This document shows positions 28,631 through 36,686 of a DNA stretch of 64,000 nt, piece after piece; position 1 is the stretch's first letter, and each line of letters opens with the position of its first letter. Under the pieces are notes generated by a model. The model was not told where the DNA came from. It made no database searches and saw only the letters and a program-made list of their open reading frames with translations. The position numbers and the translations under genes are program-made. The stretch is from Allocoprococcus comes (GTDB taxonomy: Bacteria; Bacillota; Clostridia; Lachnospirales; Lachnospiraceae): positions 31,691 to 95,690 of the forward strand of contig NZ_JAAIMM010000014.1 in assembly GCF_013300725.1 (NCBI RefSeq). The letters run 5' to 3'.

Positions 28631-29386
28631 CTATTCCTCACTCTTTAGTAATAATTCTGCCAGATCAAAGAATCTTCTGCTGATCGCCGAAGCCTTGTCT
28701 CCTTCGATCACCGTCATTCCCTGATCCTCATAGCGGATGATCTCATCGCTTCTCGGGATTTCCCCAACGATCGGAATCCCGCTTTTTTCCGAAAATGCCT
28801 GTACCTTCTCTGTTTCATTTTCCACGTTTCTGTGATTAAGCACGATTCCGAATACTCTGGCATAACTTCTGTCCTCAAAATTTCTTACCGCACTGGAAAT
28901 GTTGTTCGCCGCATAAAGCGCCATCTTTTCTCCGGAAGTTACGATCAGAACCTTCTCTGCATACCCTTCCCGGATCGGCGCTGCAAATCCGCCACAAACT
29001 ACATCTCCAAGGACATCATAAAGTACCACATCCGGTTTGTATGTTTCAAATAACCGCAGATCTTCTAAAAGCTGGAATGTGGCAATAATCCCACGTCCCG
29101 CGCATCCGAGCCCCGGTGTCGGTCCGCCTGTCTCAATACAGAGCACGCCGCCATAACCTTCTTTTGCAATATCTGAAAGCTTCTCTGGTTCCTCATCTTC
29201 TTCTCTCATATAATTCATCACCGGCCTCAGTGGCTCACCGCCAAGCAGATTGATCGTAGAATCTGCCTTCGGATCGCAACCGATCTGAATTACCTTTTTC
29301 CCCATCGCCGCAAATGCAGCCGCCAGATTGGACGTGATCGTCGACTTTCCGATACCGCCCTTTCCATAAATCGCTACCTTTAACAT
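28631..29386 (-). CDS. NifH-like nitrogenase reductase (iron protein), set 2
   Basis: 251 residues. P-loop GKGGIGKST (residues 8-16), switch '[11 protein letters not shown]', and both [4Fe-4S] ligand cysteines ('GLGCAGRG', '[11 protein letters not shown]') are intact. It is the first gene of the operon NifH-like, component 1, component 1, hypF. A good promoter and a structured leader precede it. It shares long stretches with the set 1 reductase but differs enough that each probably serves its own component 1 pair. Confidence 0.93.
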   Translation of the reverse strand: MLKVAIYGKGGIGKSTITSNLAAAFAAMGKKVIQIGCDPKADSTINLLGGEPLRPVMNYMREEDEEPEKLSDIAKEGYGGVLCIETGGPTPGLGCAGRGIIATFQLLEDLRLFETYKPDVVLYDVLGDVVCGGFAAPIREGYAEKVLIVTSGEKMALYAANNISSAVRNFEDRSYARVFGIVLNHRNVENETEKVQAFSEKSGIPIVGEIPRSDEIIRYEDQGMTVIEGDKASAISRRFFDLAELLLKSEE

Positions 29387-29411
29387 AACCTTTATTCCTT
29401 TCTACACAAAA

Positions 29412-29481
29412 GACCCGTCTGCCAAAACGGTAGACGAGTCCCACTATACACCTTCGTATATCACCAACTGTTTCCCGCTCG
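29412..29481 (-). promoter_or_regulatory. Switch-like structured leader (candidate riboswitch or attenuator) before the nifH-like operon
   Basis: On the minus strand a 9-bp stem, GACTCGTCT (29440-29432) with AGACGGGTC (29420-29412), is followed at once by TTTT and looks like an intrinsic terminator. Just upstream is a second hairpin, ATATAC-GAAG-GTGTAT (29461-29446). A CGAG at 29481-29478 can pair with the CTCG inside the terminator's 5' arm (29438-29435), giving a mutually exclusive anti-terminator. This is the usual logic of a leader that reads a ligand. I could not match it to a riboswitch class I know (TPP, FMN, cobalamin, SAM, Moco, NiCo, ZTP and T-box were considered). Confidence 0.5.
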
Positions 29482-29574
29482 GATCCACCTTGCCGTCAAA
29501 GTCTATTGTATAAAATTATTCTCCATTCAGCATTCAGATAGGAATCTTCCACTCCGTCTGCATCATTATATTTA

Positions 29575-29604
29575 ATTATATCTCCATGCACATAGGTCAG
29601 TCAA
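29575..29604 (-). promoter_or_regulatory. Promoter of the nifH-like/hyp operon
   Basis: Minus strand -35 TTGACT (29604-29599) and -10 TATAAT (29580-29575) with an 18-bp spacer. Transcription would start near 29568 and give a leader of about 180 bases before the NifH-like start, long enough to hold the switch-like structure. Confidence 0.7.
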
Positions 29605-29697
29605 TTCTAACTATATATTATCATGGTATTTTTCTATAATTTTTCAGGCTATTTCTATAAATAACTGTTTAAATTCTCTATAAATCTTGTAATACAC

Positions 29698-29726
29698 TTG
29701 ATTCCAGCGTATACTACACCTATAAA
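29698..29726 (+). promoter_or_regulatory. Promoter of the YwaF-family gene
   Basis: Plus strand -35 TTGATT (29698-29703), 17-bp spacer, -10 TATAAA (29721-29726), 38 bases before the ATG at 29765. It is divergent from the nifH-like operon promoter and about 95 bp from it. Between the two the 378-bp gap is AT-rich with no other feature seen. Confidence 0.65.
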
Positions 29727-29764
29727 ATGATGTGAGAGTCAAAAGTAAATTTTGAGGAGTCCAT

Positions 29765-30487
29765 ATGATAAGAAAACTTTCACCACACTGCATAGAAAAA
29801 ATTTTATTCTTTATCGGCAGTTTTCTGTTCGCCGGCGAAATCCTGAAACAATTACTTCTGACTTTCGTCGTGGATGACGGGCACTACAACCTGTGGTATT
29901 TCCCATTCCAGCTTTGCAGTCTTCCGATGTATCTTCTTGTCCTCTATCCATTTTTCCACACCGAGTCTGCCCGAAATACCATTCTCGGTTTTCTCGCAAC
30001 CTATAATCTCCTTGGTGGAATTGCTGTATTCTTCGACACAAGCGGTATGCACTATCCACTTCTGATTCTGACAGTCCACTCCTATCTCTGGCATATTTTA
30101 CTAATTATCACAGGAATCCTGTCCGGTATACTTCTGGTGCAGAAATCTGTACCAATGACTCCTCTTTCTTGTGCAAAAAATATTAAAAGACAGCCGACTG
30201 ACGCTTCTTCACATCATCTGCTGCCTTCTTTCTCGCGTATTACCTTGCTCTATATTTTGTTTGCCCTCATCGCCGAATATCTGAATCATATTCTGGATTC
30301 CTTTGGAGAGATCAATCTTTTCTACATCAATCCAGACTACCAGATGACACAGATTTTCTTCGTAAAAATTGGTGAACTCTGCGGAAATAATCTTGCAATT
30401 CTGGTATACATTCTCGCAACGATCTTCGGGGCTGGTATTTTATATGGGTTCTGGAATATCCTGATCCATATTTGTTCTTCACACTGA
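29765..30487 (+). CDS. YwaF / TIGR02206 family integral membrane protein
   Basis: 240 residues with about six or seven hydrophobic helices. The pattern 'NLWYFPFQLCSLPMYLLVLYPF' near residues 41-62 and 'THS/TVHSYLWHILLI' near 100-116 fit the YwaF (TMEM164-like, TIGR02206) family of unknown function. GAGGAG lies about 7 bases before the ATG. It is one of the few plus-strand genes in the first 50 kb and has its own promoter. No link to the nitrogenase-like locus beyond divergence can be shown. Confidence 0.75.
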   Translation: MIRKLSPHCIEKILFFIGSFLFAGEILKQLLLTFVVDDGHYNLWYFPFQLCSLPMYLLVLYPFFHTESARNTILGFLATYNLLGGIAVFFDTSGMHYPLLILTVHSYLWHILLIITGILSGILLVQKSVPMTPLSCAKNIKRQPTDASSHHLLPSFSRITLLYILFALIAEYLNHILDSFGEINLFYINPDYQMTQIFFVKIGELCGNNLAILVYILATIFGAGILYGFWNILIHICSSH

Positions 30488-30489
30488 AA

Positions 30490-30720
30490 TTACTTTTTAG
30501 AAATCTCTTCTTTATACATATCCGCTATATAGGAAGGGCCATTCCACCAAAGCTTTGTAGATTCATCGTAAAGTGCTTTTCCAATTTTTGACTGAAGGAA
30601 ATCATATAATACCTTGTTCGGCTCCTCATGCAAATCTTCCGCAAGTTCTTCCACAACCATTGCAATCAATACATCAATTGTATAATCCATCTGCTCCTTT
30701 GAAATCATTTCTTCAGCCAT
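30490..30720 (-). CDS. Small DUF3791-like protein, third gene of the DUF3990 module
   Basis: 76 residues, acidic, helical. 'MDYTIDVLIAMVVEELAEDLHEEPNKVLYDFLQSKIGKALYDESTKLWWNGPSYIADMY' resembles small partner proteins found next to DUF3990 genes. The start overlaps the DUF3990 gene end by 16 bp, indicating co-translation. Acidic charge and position suggest an antitoxin or accessory partner; this is inference. Confidence 0.6.
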   Translation of the reverse strand: MAEEMISKEQMDYTIDVLIAMVVEELAEDLHEEPNKVLYDFLQSKIGKALYDESTKLWWNGPSYIADMYKEEISKK

Positions 30721-31274
30721 ATTTTCTCAGCCTCCATAAATTTCAGACACTCAAGTGCTTCTACCGTTTTAAAACAATACTGGTTTTGCAATTTTTCAGG
30801 CAGTAAACGTCCAATACAAAATTCATCTGCCTCTCTGTCTCCTATTTTACCAAATGCACCTGCAATATAAGCCGTCAGCGTTGCATTTGTCGCATCATCT
30901 GCTATTTTTCCTATAATCACATCGTATTGCGACATTTCTTTTTCAATCGCATTAAATGAGTTTCTCTTTCTATGTGCCGTAATACAATGTAACCAATCCA
31001 CATCTGCGTTTTGAAAAATATAACTGTTAAGTTCTTTTTTTAAGTCAACTCTAAATTTTGACACATATCCCCATGTCTGATCTGTTCCTATTTTTCCACT
31101 CGCAGCTGCTTTTAAAATAGAAGTCTTCAGAAAACTAACCGCCTGTTCCTTTGAAGAAGTCAGATAAAATCCCCTGCCAAAGTCTTTTCTCTTTGCACAC
31201 TTTTCAAGCTCTGGTTTTGCAACTTTACAATAGCTCCCATGATATAATATCATTCCATCAGCTAATTCCAGCAT
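30705..31274 (-). CDS. DUF3990 family protein, ADP-ribosyltransferase-like toxin candidate
   Basis: 189 residues. The N terminus 'MILYHGSYCKVAKPEL' and 'DFGRGFYLTSSKEQAVSF' follow the ADP-ribosyltransferase plan (H-G-S, then a tyrosine within a G-x-G-F-Y-x-T element), as in the DUF3990 family. A catalytic-type glutamate may be in 'READEFCIGRLL' near residue 147. It overlaps the upstream DUF3791 gene (TGATG) and the downstream small gene. DUF3990 proteins nearly always occur with DUF3791 partners, which fits a toxin-antitoxin or immunity pair. Activity is inferred from family features, not shown. Confidence 0.8.
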   Translation of the reverse strand: MLELADGMILYHGSYCKVAKPELEKCAKRKDFGRGFYLTSSKEQAVSFLKTSILKAAASGKIGTDQTWGYVSKFRVDLKKELNSYIFQNADVDWLHCITAHRKRNSFNAIEKEMSQYDVIIGKIADDATNATLTAYIAGAFGKIGDREADEFCIGRLLPEKLQNQYCFKTVEALECLKFMEAEKIWLKK

Positions 31275-31492
31275 CAGACCTTCCCCCCTTTACTTTCAAG
31301 AAATTCCTCAATATCTTCCAGCACTGCTTCATCACCCTCGCAATGAAAAATCCCATAACCTTTTTCGATGTAACCAAATACATCTGTTTCCTTAAATATT
31401 TCAAGAACTCTTTCTAATGGCATCTTCCATTCTTCTGACGCAAGCCTTATCAGCCTTGTCTGCATGAATGTAATTTCTGCTTTTTCACTCAC
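31274..31492 (-). CDS. DUF3791 family protein, antitoxin candidate
   Basis: 72 residues from a GTG start at 31492 preceded by GGGGG at 8 bases; a longer in-frame reading to 31561 runs into the greA gene and is unlikely. 'FMQTRLIRLASEEWKMPLERVLEIFKETDVFGYIEKGYGIFHCEGDEAVLEDI' is the DUF3791 signature. It is the first gene of the three-gene module, the usual place of an antitoxin. Confidence 0.78.
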   Translation of the reverse strand: MSEKAEITFMQTRLIRLASEEWKMPLERVLEIFKETDVFGYIEKGYGIFHCEGDEAVLEDIEEFLESKGGKV

Positions 31493-31514
31493 ATCCACAG
31501 CCCCCTTCTTCAAA

Positions 31515-32018
31515 CTAAAACGCCCGGATCTTATCCTCCTCATCATCCGTCGTATCTTCAATCTTCCGGATCACAAGCTCATACGAATAATCATCGCTGA
31601 CCTTCACCTTCACAGTCTCCCCTGCCTTATGTCCAAAGATTGCCTTCCCGATCGGAGATTCGGTACTGATATAATTGTGAATTGAATTTCCGCGGATAGA
31701 AGTCACCAGTTTATAAGTCTCTTCTTCATCATCCTCCGGGAAATATACGGTTACACGGTTATTGATCCCGGCAACACCTTCTTCAGAAGTATCGGATACG
31801 ATCTCCGCATTTTTCAGCATTCTTTCCAGATACCGGATCCGGCTTTCATTCTGATTTTTATATTTTTTTGCTGCGTGATATTCAAAGTTCTCACTTAAGT
31901 CTCCCTGTGCACGCGCTTCCTTGACCGCTTCAATCGCTTCCTTACGGATGACATGCTTGCGGTGCTGGATCTCCTCTTCGATCTTCTTTACATCACTTTC
32001 TGTAAGCTGCTCTCGCAT
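31515..32018 (-). CDS. greA: Transcription elongation factor GreA
   Basis: 167 residues. The N-terminal coiled coil carries 'EARAQGDLSENFEYHAAKK', the acidic tip motif that enters the RNA polymerase secondary channel and stimulates cleavage of backtracked transcripts. The C-terminal FKBP-like domain has 'SPIGKAIFGHKAGETVKVKV'. It is a little longer than the usual 158 residues because of an acidic tail. Confidence 0.93.
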   Translation of the reverse strand: MREQLTESDVKKIEEEIQHRKHVIRKEAIEAVKEARAQGDLSENFEYHAAKKYKNQNESRIRYLERMLKNAEIVSDTSEEGVAGINNRVTVYFPEDDEEETYKLVTSIRGNSIHNYISTESPIGKAIFGHKAGETVKVKVSDDYSYELVIRKIEDTTDDEEDKIRAF

Positions 32019-32154
32019 CTTTCCATCCTTCTTTCTGTAAACTTATTTTCATATCCATAACATGGTTAAATGCCTGTCCCTGCGGCTTTTTCCCTGTATG
32101 AAATAATGTCACTCTTGCCAGACATTTTCTATAGACTGTTTCTTTGCACTTAAC

Positions 32155-32193
32155 ACAAAGCACCTCAATTGAACCCAACCGAGATGCTTTTCA
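32155..32193 (-). terminator. Probable terminator after rseP
   Basis: Minus strand AAGCATCTC (about 32192-32184) pairs with GAGGTGCTT (about 32168-32160), a 9-bp stem with one G-U pair and a 15-base loop, about 40 bp after the rseP stop. The T-rich tail (TGTGTT) is weak. Confidence 0.5.
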
Positions 32194-32230
32194 TCTTTTA
32201 TTTACTCTAATCTGCTGTACCAACCTGAAG

Positions 32231-33259
32231 CTAAAAGAAAATCCTCCGGATATCATTATACATCACAAATACCATCAGACAAAGCAGAAGTGCCATTCCT
32301 GCCAGATGCACATACCCTTCTTTTTCCGGCGGCACCCGCTTTCCACGGATCACTTCCACGATCAGAAATACCAGCCGGCCTCCATCCAGTGCGGGAAGCG
32401 GAAGTAAATTCATCACTCCAAGGTTGGCTGAAAGCAGGATCGTCATCTGCAACAAGTTCAGGAATATCAGAAGCGCTCCTCCCGACTTGCTTTCTTTATA
32501 GGTTGTATCAACTGCACTCACAACGCCCACCGGTCCGGATAACTGATCCACTCCGATCCGTCCTGTCACAAGCTGTTTCAGGCTGTCAACCGTCAGATCG
32601 ATCCAGTATTTCACATTATACGCACTGTACGCAGCAGTTTCAAACACATTGGTCTTCACATAATTACTGCTTGTAATTCCAATCAGATAGTATCCATTTT
32701 CATTCTTCTCCGGAATTACGGAAACCGTATTCTTTTCTCCATCCCTTTTGTACACGATCTCCATCGTCTCTCCCTGATGGAACTGGTTGTACGTGGAAAT
32801 ATCCTTGAAAATGTGAATGCTTTTGTCATTGATCTTCACAATCTCATCGCCTGCCTGAAGTCCTGCTTCTGCTGCCGGTGTTCCTGCATTCACGGCTCCA
32901 ATAACCGGCTTATCCACACCCACAAAACAGATGATGATAAATGCTCCGATAAAGGCAAGAATAAAGTTAAATACCGGACCTGCGGCAATGACCGAGATCC
33001 TGCGCCACGGCGATTTGCTGTTGAAGCTTCCCTCTGACAGATCGTCTTTTTCATCTTCCCCCATCACACACGCACCGCCGATCGGCAGTATTTTCAGACA
33101 GTAGTCTGTCTCTCCGATCTTTTTATGTGCCAGTGTCGGTCCCATTCCGATCCAGAATTCATACACATTGATTCCATTAATCCGCGCCAGAAGAAAATGT
33201 CCCAGTTCATGGAAAAACACGATGAATCCAAAAAGTAAAATCGCCAGTACGATTCCCAT
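32231..33259 (-). CDS. rseP: Site-2 intramembrane metalloprotease RseP/RasP
   Basis: 342 residues. The zinc motif HELGH is at residues 17-21 in the first membrane helix. A PDZ domain occupies about 120-190 ('NAGTPAAEAGLQAGDEIVKIND'). The third catalytic ligand is in 'NLLPLPALDGGRLVF' near residue 285. It degrades anti-sigma factors and signal-peptide remnants in the membrane. It follows dxr by 3 bp in the conserved pyrH-frr-uppS-cdsA-dxr-rseP order. Confidence 0.95.
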   Translation of the reverse strand: MGIVLAILLFGFIVFFHELGHFLLARINGINVYEFWIGMGPTLAHKKIGETDYCLKILPIGGACVMGEDEKDDLSEGSFNSKSPWRRISVIAAGPVFNFILAFIGAFIIICFVGVDKPVIGAVNAGTPAAEAGLQAGDEIVKINDKSIHIFKDISTYNQFHQGETMEIVYKRDGEKNTVSVIPEKNENGYYLIGITSSNYVKTNVFETAAYSAYNVKYWIDLTVDSLKQLVTGRIGVDQLSGPVGVVSAVDTTYKESKSGGALLIFLNLLQMTILLSANLGVMNLLPLPALDGGRLVFLIVEVIRGKRVPPEKEGYVHLAGMALLLCLMVFVMYNDIRRIFF

Positions 33260-33262
33260 TTG

Positions 33263-34408
33263 CTACCTCCTGCTTCTGATTCTGTCATACGTTTCCTGCT
33301 CTGTGTCCAGAATCTGTTCCACAGTCGGATTCGCGATTGTCTTATGTGCTTTCATGCAGTCTTCGATAATCTCTGTAATTTCCAGATATTTGATCTCCCG
33401 GTTCAGGAACTGGCTGACTGCAAGTTCATTTGCTGCGTTAAATACCGTCGGAAGTGTTCCACCGCACCGCCCTGCCTCGTAAGCAAGTGCAAGTCCGTAG
33501 AAGGTATCCATATCCGGCTTTTCAAAATCAAGATGTCCAATACTCCAGAAATCCACACGTTCTCCCGGAAGAAATCTTCTTTCCGGATAATAGAGTGCAT
33601 ACTGGATTGGCAGCTTCATATCCGGAGTACCAAGCTGTGCGATCACGGCTCCATCCACATACTCTACCATAGAATGGATCACACTCTGTGGCTGCACAAC
33701 CACCTGCACATCATCAATATCCACATCAAAAAGCCATCTGGCTTCCATAACTTCCAGACCTTTATTGACCATGGTCGAAGAATCAATGGTAATCTTACGT
33801 CCCATCGCCCAGTTCGGATGCTTTAAAGCATCTTCCACACGGATGTTCAGAAGATCCTCCTGCTTCTTTCCACGGAACGGACCACCGGATGCCGTAAGCA
33901 GGATCTTCTTCAGTTCTTTCTTTCCATGGCTTCCCTGCAGAGACTGGAAAATGGCACTGTGCTCACTGTCCACCGGAAGGATCTTCACACCACATTCTTT
34001 TGCAAGTGGCATAATGATATGTCCTGCTGTTACCAGTGTCTCTTTATTTGCAAGGGCAATGTCCTTCCCTGCTTTGATCGCAGCGATCGTCGGACGGATC
34101 CCGATCATTCCGACAATTGCAGTAACAAGGATTTCGCTTTCTTCCATCGTTGCGATCTCCAGAAGTCCATCCATCCCTGCAACTACTTTTACATCCAGAT
34201 CCCGGATCCGGTCTCTCAGTTCTTTCGCCTTTTCCTCTGTCCACATTGCAACCAGCTTCGGCTGAAATTCACGGATCTGCTTTTCTAAAAGCTCCACATT
34301 TGTTCCTGCCGCAAGCCCTGTCACTTCGATATCTTTGTTCTCACGGACAACCTCCAGAGTCTGGGTTCCGATCGAACCTGTTGAACCTAATATTGCTATT
34401 TTTTTCAT
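33263..34408 (-). CDS. dxr: 1-deoxy-D-xylulose 5-phosphate reductoisomerase
   Basis: 381 residues. It catalyses the first committed step of the MEP isoprenoid pathway with NADPH. 'KKIAILGSTGSIGTQTLEVV' is the nucleotide-binding start; 'LPVDSEHSAIFQSL' contains the metal and substrate residues; 'LTASGGPFRG' and 'NWAMGRKITIDSSTMVNKGLE' are conserved. Product feeds the undecaprenyl synthesis encoded two genes upstream. Confidence 0.97.
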   Translation of the reverse strand: MKKIAILGSTGSIGTQTLEVVRENKDIEVTGLAAGTNVELLEKQIREFQPKLVAMWTEEKAKELRDRIRDLDVKVVAGMDGLLEIATMEESEILVTAIVGMIGIRPTIAAIKAGKDIALANKETLVTAGHIIMPLAKECGVKILPVDSEHSAIFQSLQGSHGKKELKKILLTASGGPFRGKKQEDLLNIRVEDALKHPNWAMGRKITIDSSTMVNKGLEVMEARWLFDVDIDDVQVVVQPQSVIHSMVEYVDGAVIAQLGTPDMKLPIQYALYYPERRFLPGERVDFWSIGHLDFEKPDMDTFYGLALAYEAGRCGGTLPTVFNAANELAVSQFLNREIKYLEITEIIEDCMKAHKTIANPTVEQILDTEQETYDRIRSRR

Positions 34409-34506
34409 TTGAAACCTCCTGTCAGCAAAATTTTCACTGACGCATTTTCAATCTGTCTTACAACCAAAGTGCATCCCTGTAAAACACACTCCTGCTGGTT
34501 TGTAAA

Positions 34507-35304
34507 TTAAATCAGTGCAACTGCCAGATAATAGATCACCGGTGCGGTAAAGATCACACTGTCAAAACGGTCCAGGATCCCACCGTGTCCCGGAATCAGT
34601 TTTCCGTAATCCTTGATCTCATGATTTCTCTTGATCGCAGATGCCGCAAGATCCCCGATCATGGAAATGATACCACCGACAAAGCAGATCAGCGCATATT
34701 CGCCGACTCCTGCCGAAGCACCGCCCCATTTGTTGATCGCAAGGGCATAAAGTGCGCCAAGAAGTGCTGCTCCAGCCAGTCCGCCAACTCCGCCTTCCAC
34801 GGATTTCTTCGGGCTGAGCTTCGGTGCCATCTTGTGCTTTCCGATCAGCACACCCACACAGTACGCACAGGTATCACATCCCCAGGAACATAAAAATACC
34901 AGTCCCACAAGGAAAAGTCCATCTTTTAGCAGACGTGTCTGATAAATATAGGATAACATAATTGCCACATAAAATACGCCAAAATATGCGGTCATGACCT
35001 GTTCGGACACATATTTCGGGAAGGCAAATACATAAACTGCCATCATAAGAACCAGTAAAATGATCGCAAACATCATCAAATCTTCTTTTTTCTGTGCACG
35101 TATCAGAAAATAATACGCGATCACGCCTGCATACCCTACGATTCCAAGTGGTGCTTTCTCAATCTTTACAACCTTGTAAAGCTCGGAAACTCCGATCAGG
35201 CTGATGATCAGAAGTGTTGCAAACAGGACATCCCCGCCAAGGAAGATCGTTGCAAATGCAATGATAACCAGTACAATTCCGCTGAGTAATCTCGTCTTAA
35301 ACAT
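34507..35304 (-). CDS. cdsA: Phosphatidate cytidylyltransferase CdsA
   Basis: 265 residues from the ATG at 35304 (MFKTRLLSG), which overlaps the uppS stop by 8 bp; a longer reading to 35361 would lie deep inside uppS. Multiple membrane helices. The family signature near the end is present: 'DLAASAIKRNHEIKDYGKLIPGHGGILDRFDS'-type sequence at about 205-245, with the conserved PGHGGILDR. It makes CDP-diacylglycerol for phospholipid synthesis. Confidence 0.95.
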   Translation of the reverse strand: MFKTRLLSGIVLVIIAFATIFLGGDVLFATLLIISLIGVSELYKVVKIEKAPLGIVGYAGVIAYYFLIRAQKKEDLMMFAIILLVLMMAVYVFAFPKYVSEQVMTAYFGVFYVAIMLSYIYQTRLLKDGLFLVGLVFLCSWGCDTCAYCVGVLIGKHKMAPKLSPKKSVEGGVGGLAGAALLGALYALAINKWGGASAGVGEYALICFVGGIISMIGDLAASAIKRNHEIKDYGKLIPGHGGILDRFDSVIFTAPVIYYLAVALI

Positions 35305-36016
35305 TTTCTTCGTCCTCCTTGATTCCGCCATATCTTCTGTCTCTGCTATTATATTGCCCAATTGCCTTTTCTAATTCTTCTTTTGAAAAATCCGGCCACG
35401 GAACATCTGTAAAATAAAATTCTGTATAAGCAAGCTGCCATAACAAATAATTGGAAAGCCTGAGTTCCCCGCTGGTACGGATCAGAAGATCCGGATCCGG
35501 AATCCCATGTGTATCCAGATATCCTTCAAACAGTTCTTCTGTAATCTCTTCCGGTGCAAATTTACCATCTGCACAGTCTTTTGTCATCTTGCGCATGGCA
35601 CGGACCATCTCATCTCTGCTTCCATAATTGATCGCAATCTGGAAATTCAGTCCGTCATTATTTTTTGATGCCTCTTCCAGTTCCTTAATTCTGGTACGGA
35701 TATCTTCATCCAGACCTGTCTTGTCTCCGATCACGCGGACACGCATCCGGTTCTTTTCCGCCGTCTTCAGACAGGTTTTCATATAGTTACGAAGAAGCTT
35801 CATCAGTGCATCCACTTCACTCTGCGGACGGCTCCAGTTCTCTGTGGAAAACGCATAGACCGTCAGATATTTGACACCCATCTTATAAGCAGCCTCACAG
35901 ATCTTTTCCACATTCTTGCTGCCCTGCGCATGCCCGTAGTTTCTCGGCATCCCCTTTGCTTTCGCCCATCGTCCGTTACCGTCAAGGATGATGGCTATAT
36001 GCTGCGGTACATTCAT
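35297..36016 (-). CDS. uppS: Undecaprenyl diphosphate synthase UppS
   Basis: 239 residues. It condenses isopentenyl units into the C55 lipid carrier for cell wall and capsule. 'HIAIILDGNGRWAKAKG' has the catalytic aspartate, 'AFSTENWSRP' and 'DLLIRTSGELRLSNYLLWQ' are signature regions. It is separated from frr by a terminator-like hairpin, so a new transcript may begin or continue here. Confidence 0.96.
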   Translation of the reverse strand: MNVPQHIAIILDGNGRWAKAKGMPRNYGHAQGSKNVEKICEAAYKMGVKYLTVYAFSTENWSRPQSEVDALMKLLRNYMKTCLKTAEKNRMRVRVIGDKTGLDEDIRTRIKELEEASKNNDGLNFQIAINYGSRDEMVRAMRKMTKDCADGKFAPEEITEELFEGYLDTHGIPDPDLLIRTSGELRLSNYLLWQLAYTEFYFTDVPWPDFSKEELEKAIGQYNSRDRRYGGIKEDEENV

Positions 36017-36058
36017 CTTTTAACCCTCTCTTGCATTGATACTAAATTTGCTGATATA

Positions 36059-36106
36059 AAAAAGGAAAAGAGGCGCCAAACATCTCGCCGCCCCTTATCT
36101 TTCCTT
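36059..36106 (-). terminator. Terminator between frr and uppS
   Basis: On the minus strand AAGGGGCG pairs with CGCCTCTT (one G-U) inside an outer GGAAA/TTTCC clamp, followed by TTTTTT. This is a fair intrinsic terminator just after the frr stop; it would limit read-through from pyrH-frr into uppS. Confidence 0.65.
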
Positions 36107-36107
36107 C

Positions 36108-36659
36108 TTATACTGTCATAACTTCTTTTGACTTTGCATCGACTGCTGCATCAACTTCTTTGATGTATTTGTCAGTCATCTTCTGGATCTGATCTTCAAG
36201 ATCCTGAATTTCATCCTCCGAAACGTCTGTTCCTTTCAGCTTCTTGAATGCATCATTTCCATCACGGCGGATGTTACGGATTGCAACCTTGGATGCTTCT
36301 CCTTTTTTCTTAACATCTTTCACCAGTTCTTTTCTTCGTTCCTCAGTCAGTTCCGGGAATACCAGACGGATTACTGTACCATCGTTGGTTGGATTGATTC
36401 CGATATCAGACATCAGGATTGCTTTCTCAATATCTTTGATGATCTTCTTTTCCCATGGCTGGATCTGGATCATACGTGCTTCCGGAACAGAAATGTTTGC
36501 CACCTGCTGGATCGGTGTCGGTGTTCCATAATATTCTACAGTTAATTTGTTCAGAATATTCGGGTTTGCACGTCCTGCACGGATAGAAGCAAGCTCTGTA
36601 TCCAGTGCATGGATGGTTTTCTGCATCTTTTCATCGTATATTTTTAATTTTTCGTTCAT
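36108..36659 (-). CDS. frr: Ribosome recycling factor
   Basis: 183 residues, the normal length. 'LASIRAGRANPNILNKLTVEYYG' near the start and 'RKELVKDVKKKGEASKVAIRNIRRD' in the long helical bundle are diagnostic. With EF-G it splits post-termination ribosomes. It follows pyrH by 27 bp. Confidence 0.97.
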   Translation of the reverse strand: MNEKLKIYDEKMQKTIHALDTELASIRAGRANPNILNKLTVEYYGTPTPIQQVANISVPEARMIQIQPWEKKIIKDIEKAILMSDIGINPTNDGTVIRLVFPELTEERRKELVKDVKKKGEASKVAIRNIRRDGNDAFKKLKGTDVSEDEIQDLEDQIQKMTDKYIKEVDAAVDAKSKEVMTV

Positions 36660-36686
36660 ATGTTATCCTCCCTTAATGGGTGCTGC

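Noticed and set aside
29412..29481. T-box leader
   Set aside because: A GGTGG-AT-CCG stretch faintly recalls the T-box sequence, but the full consensus and a stem I with specifier loop are not evident.
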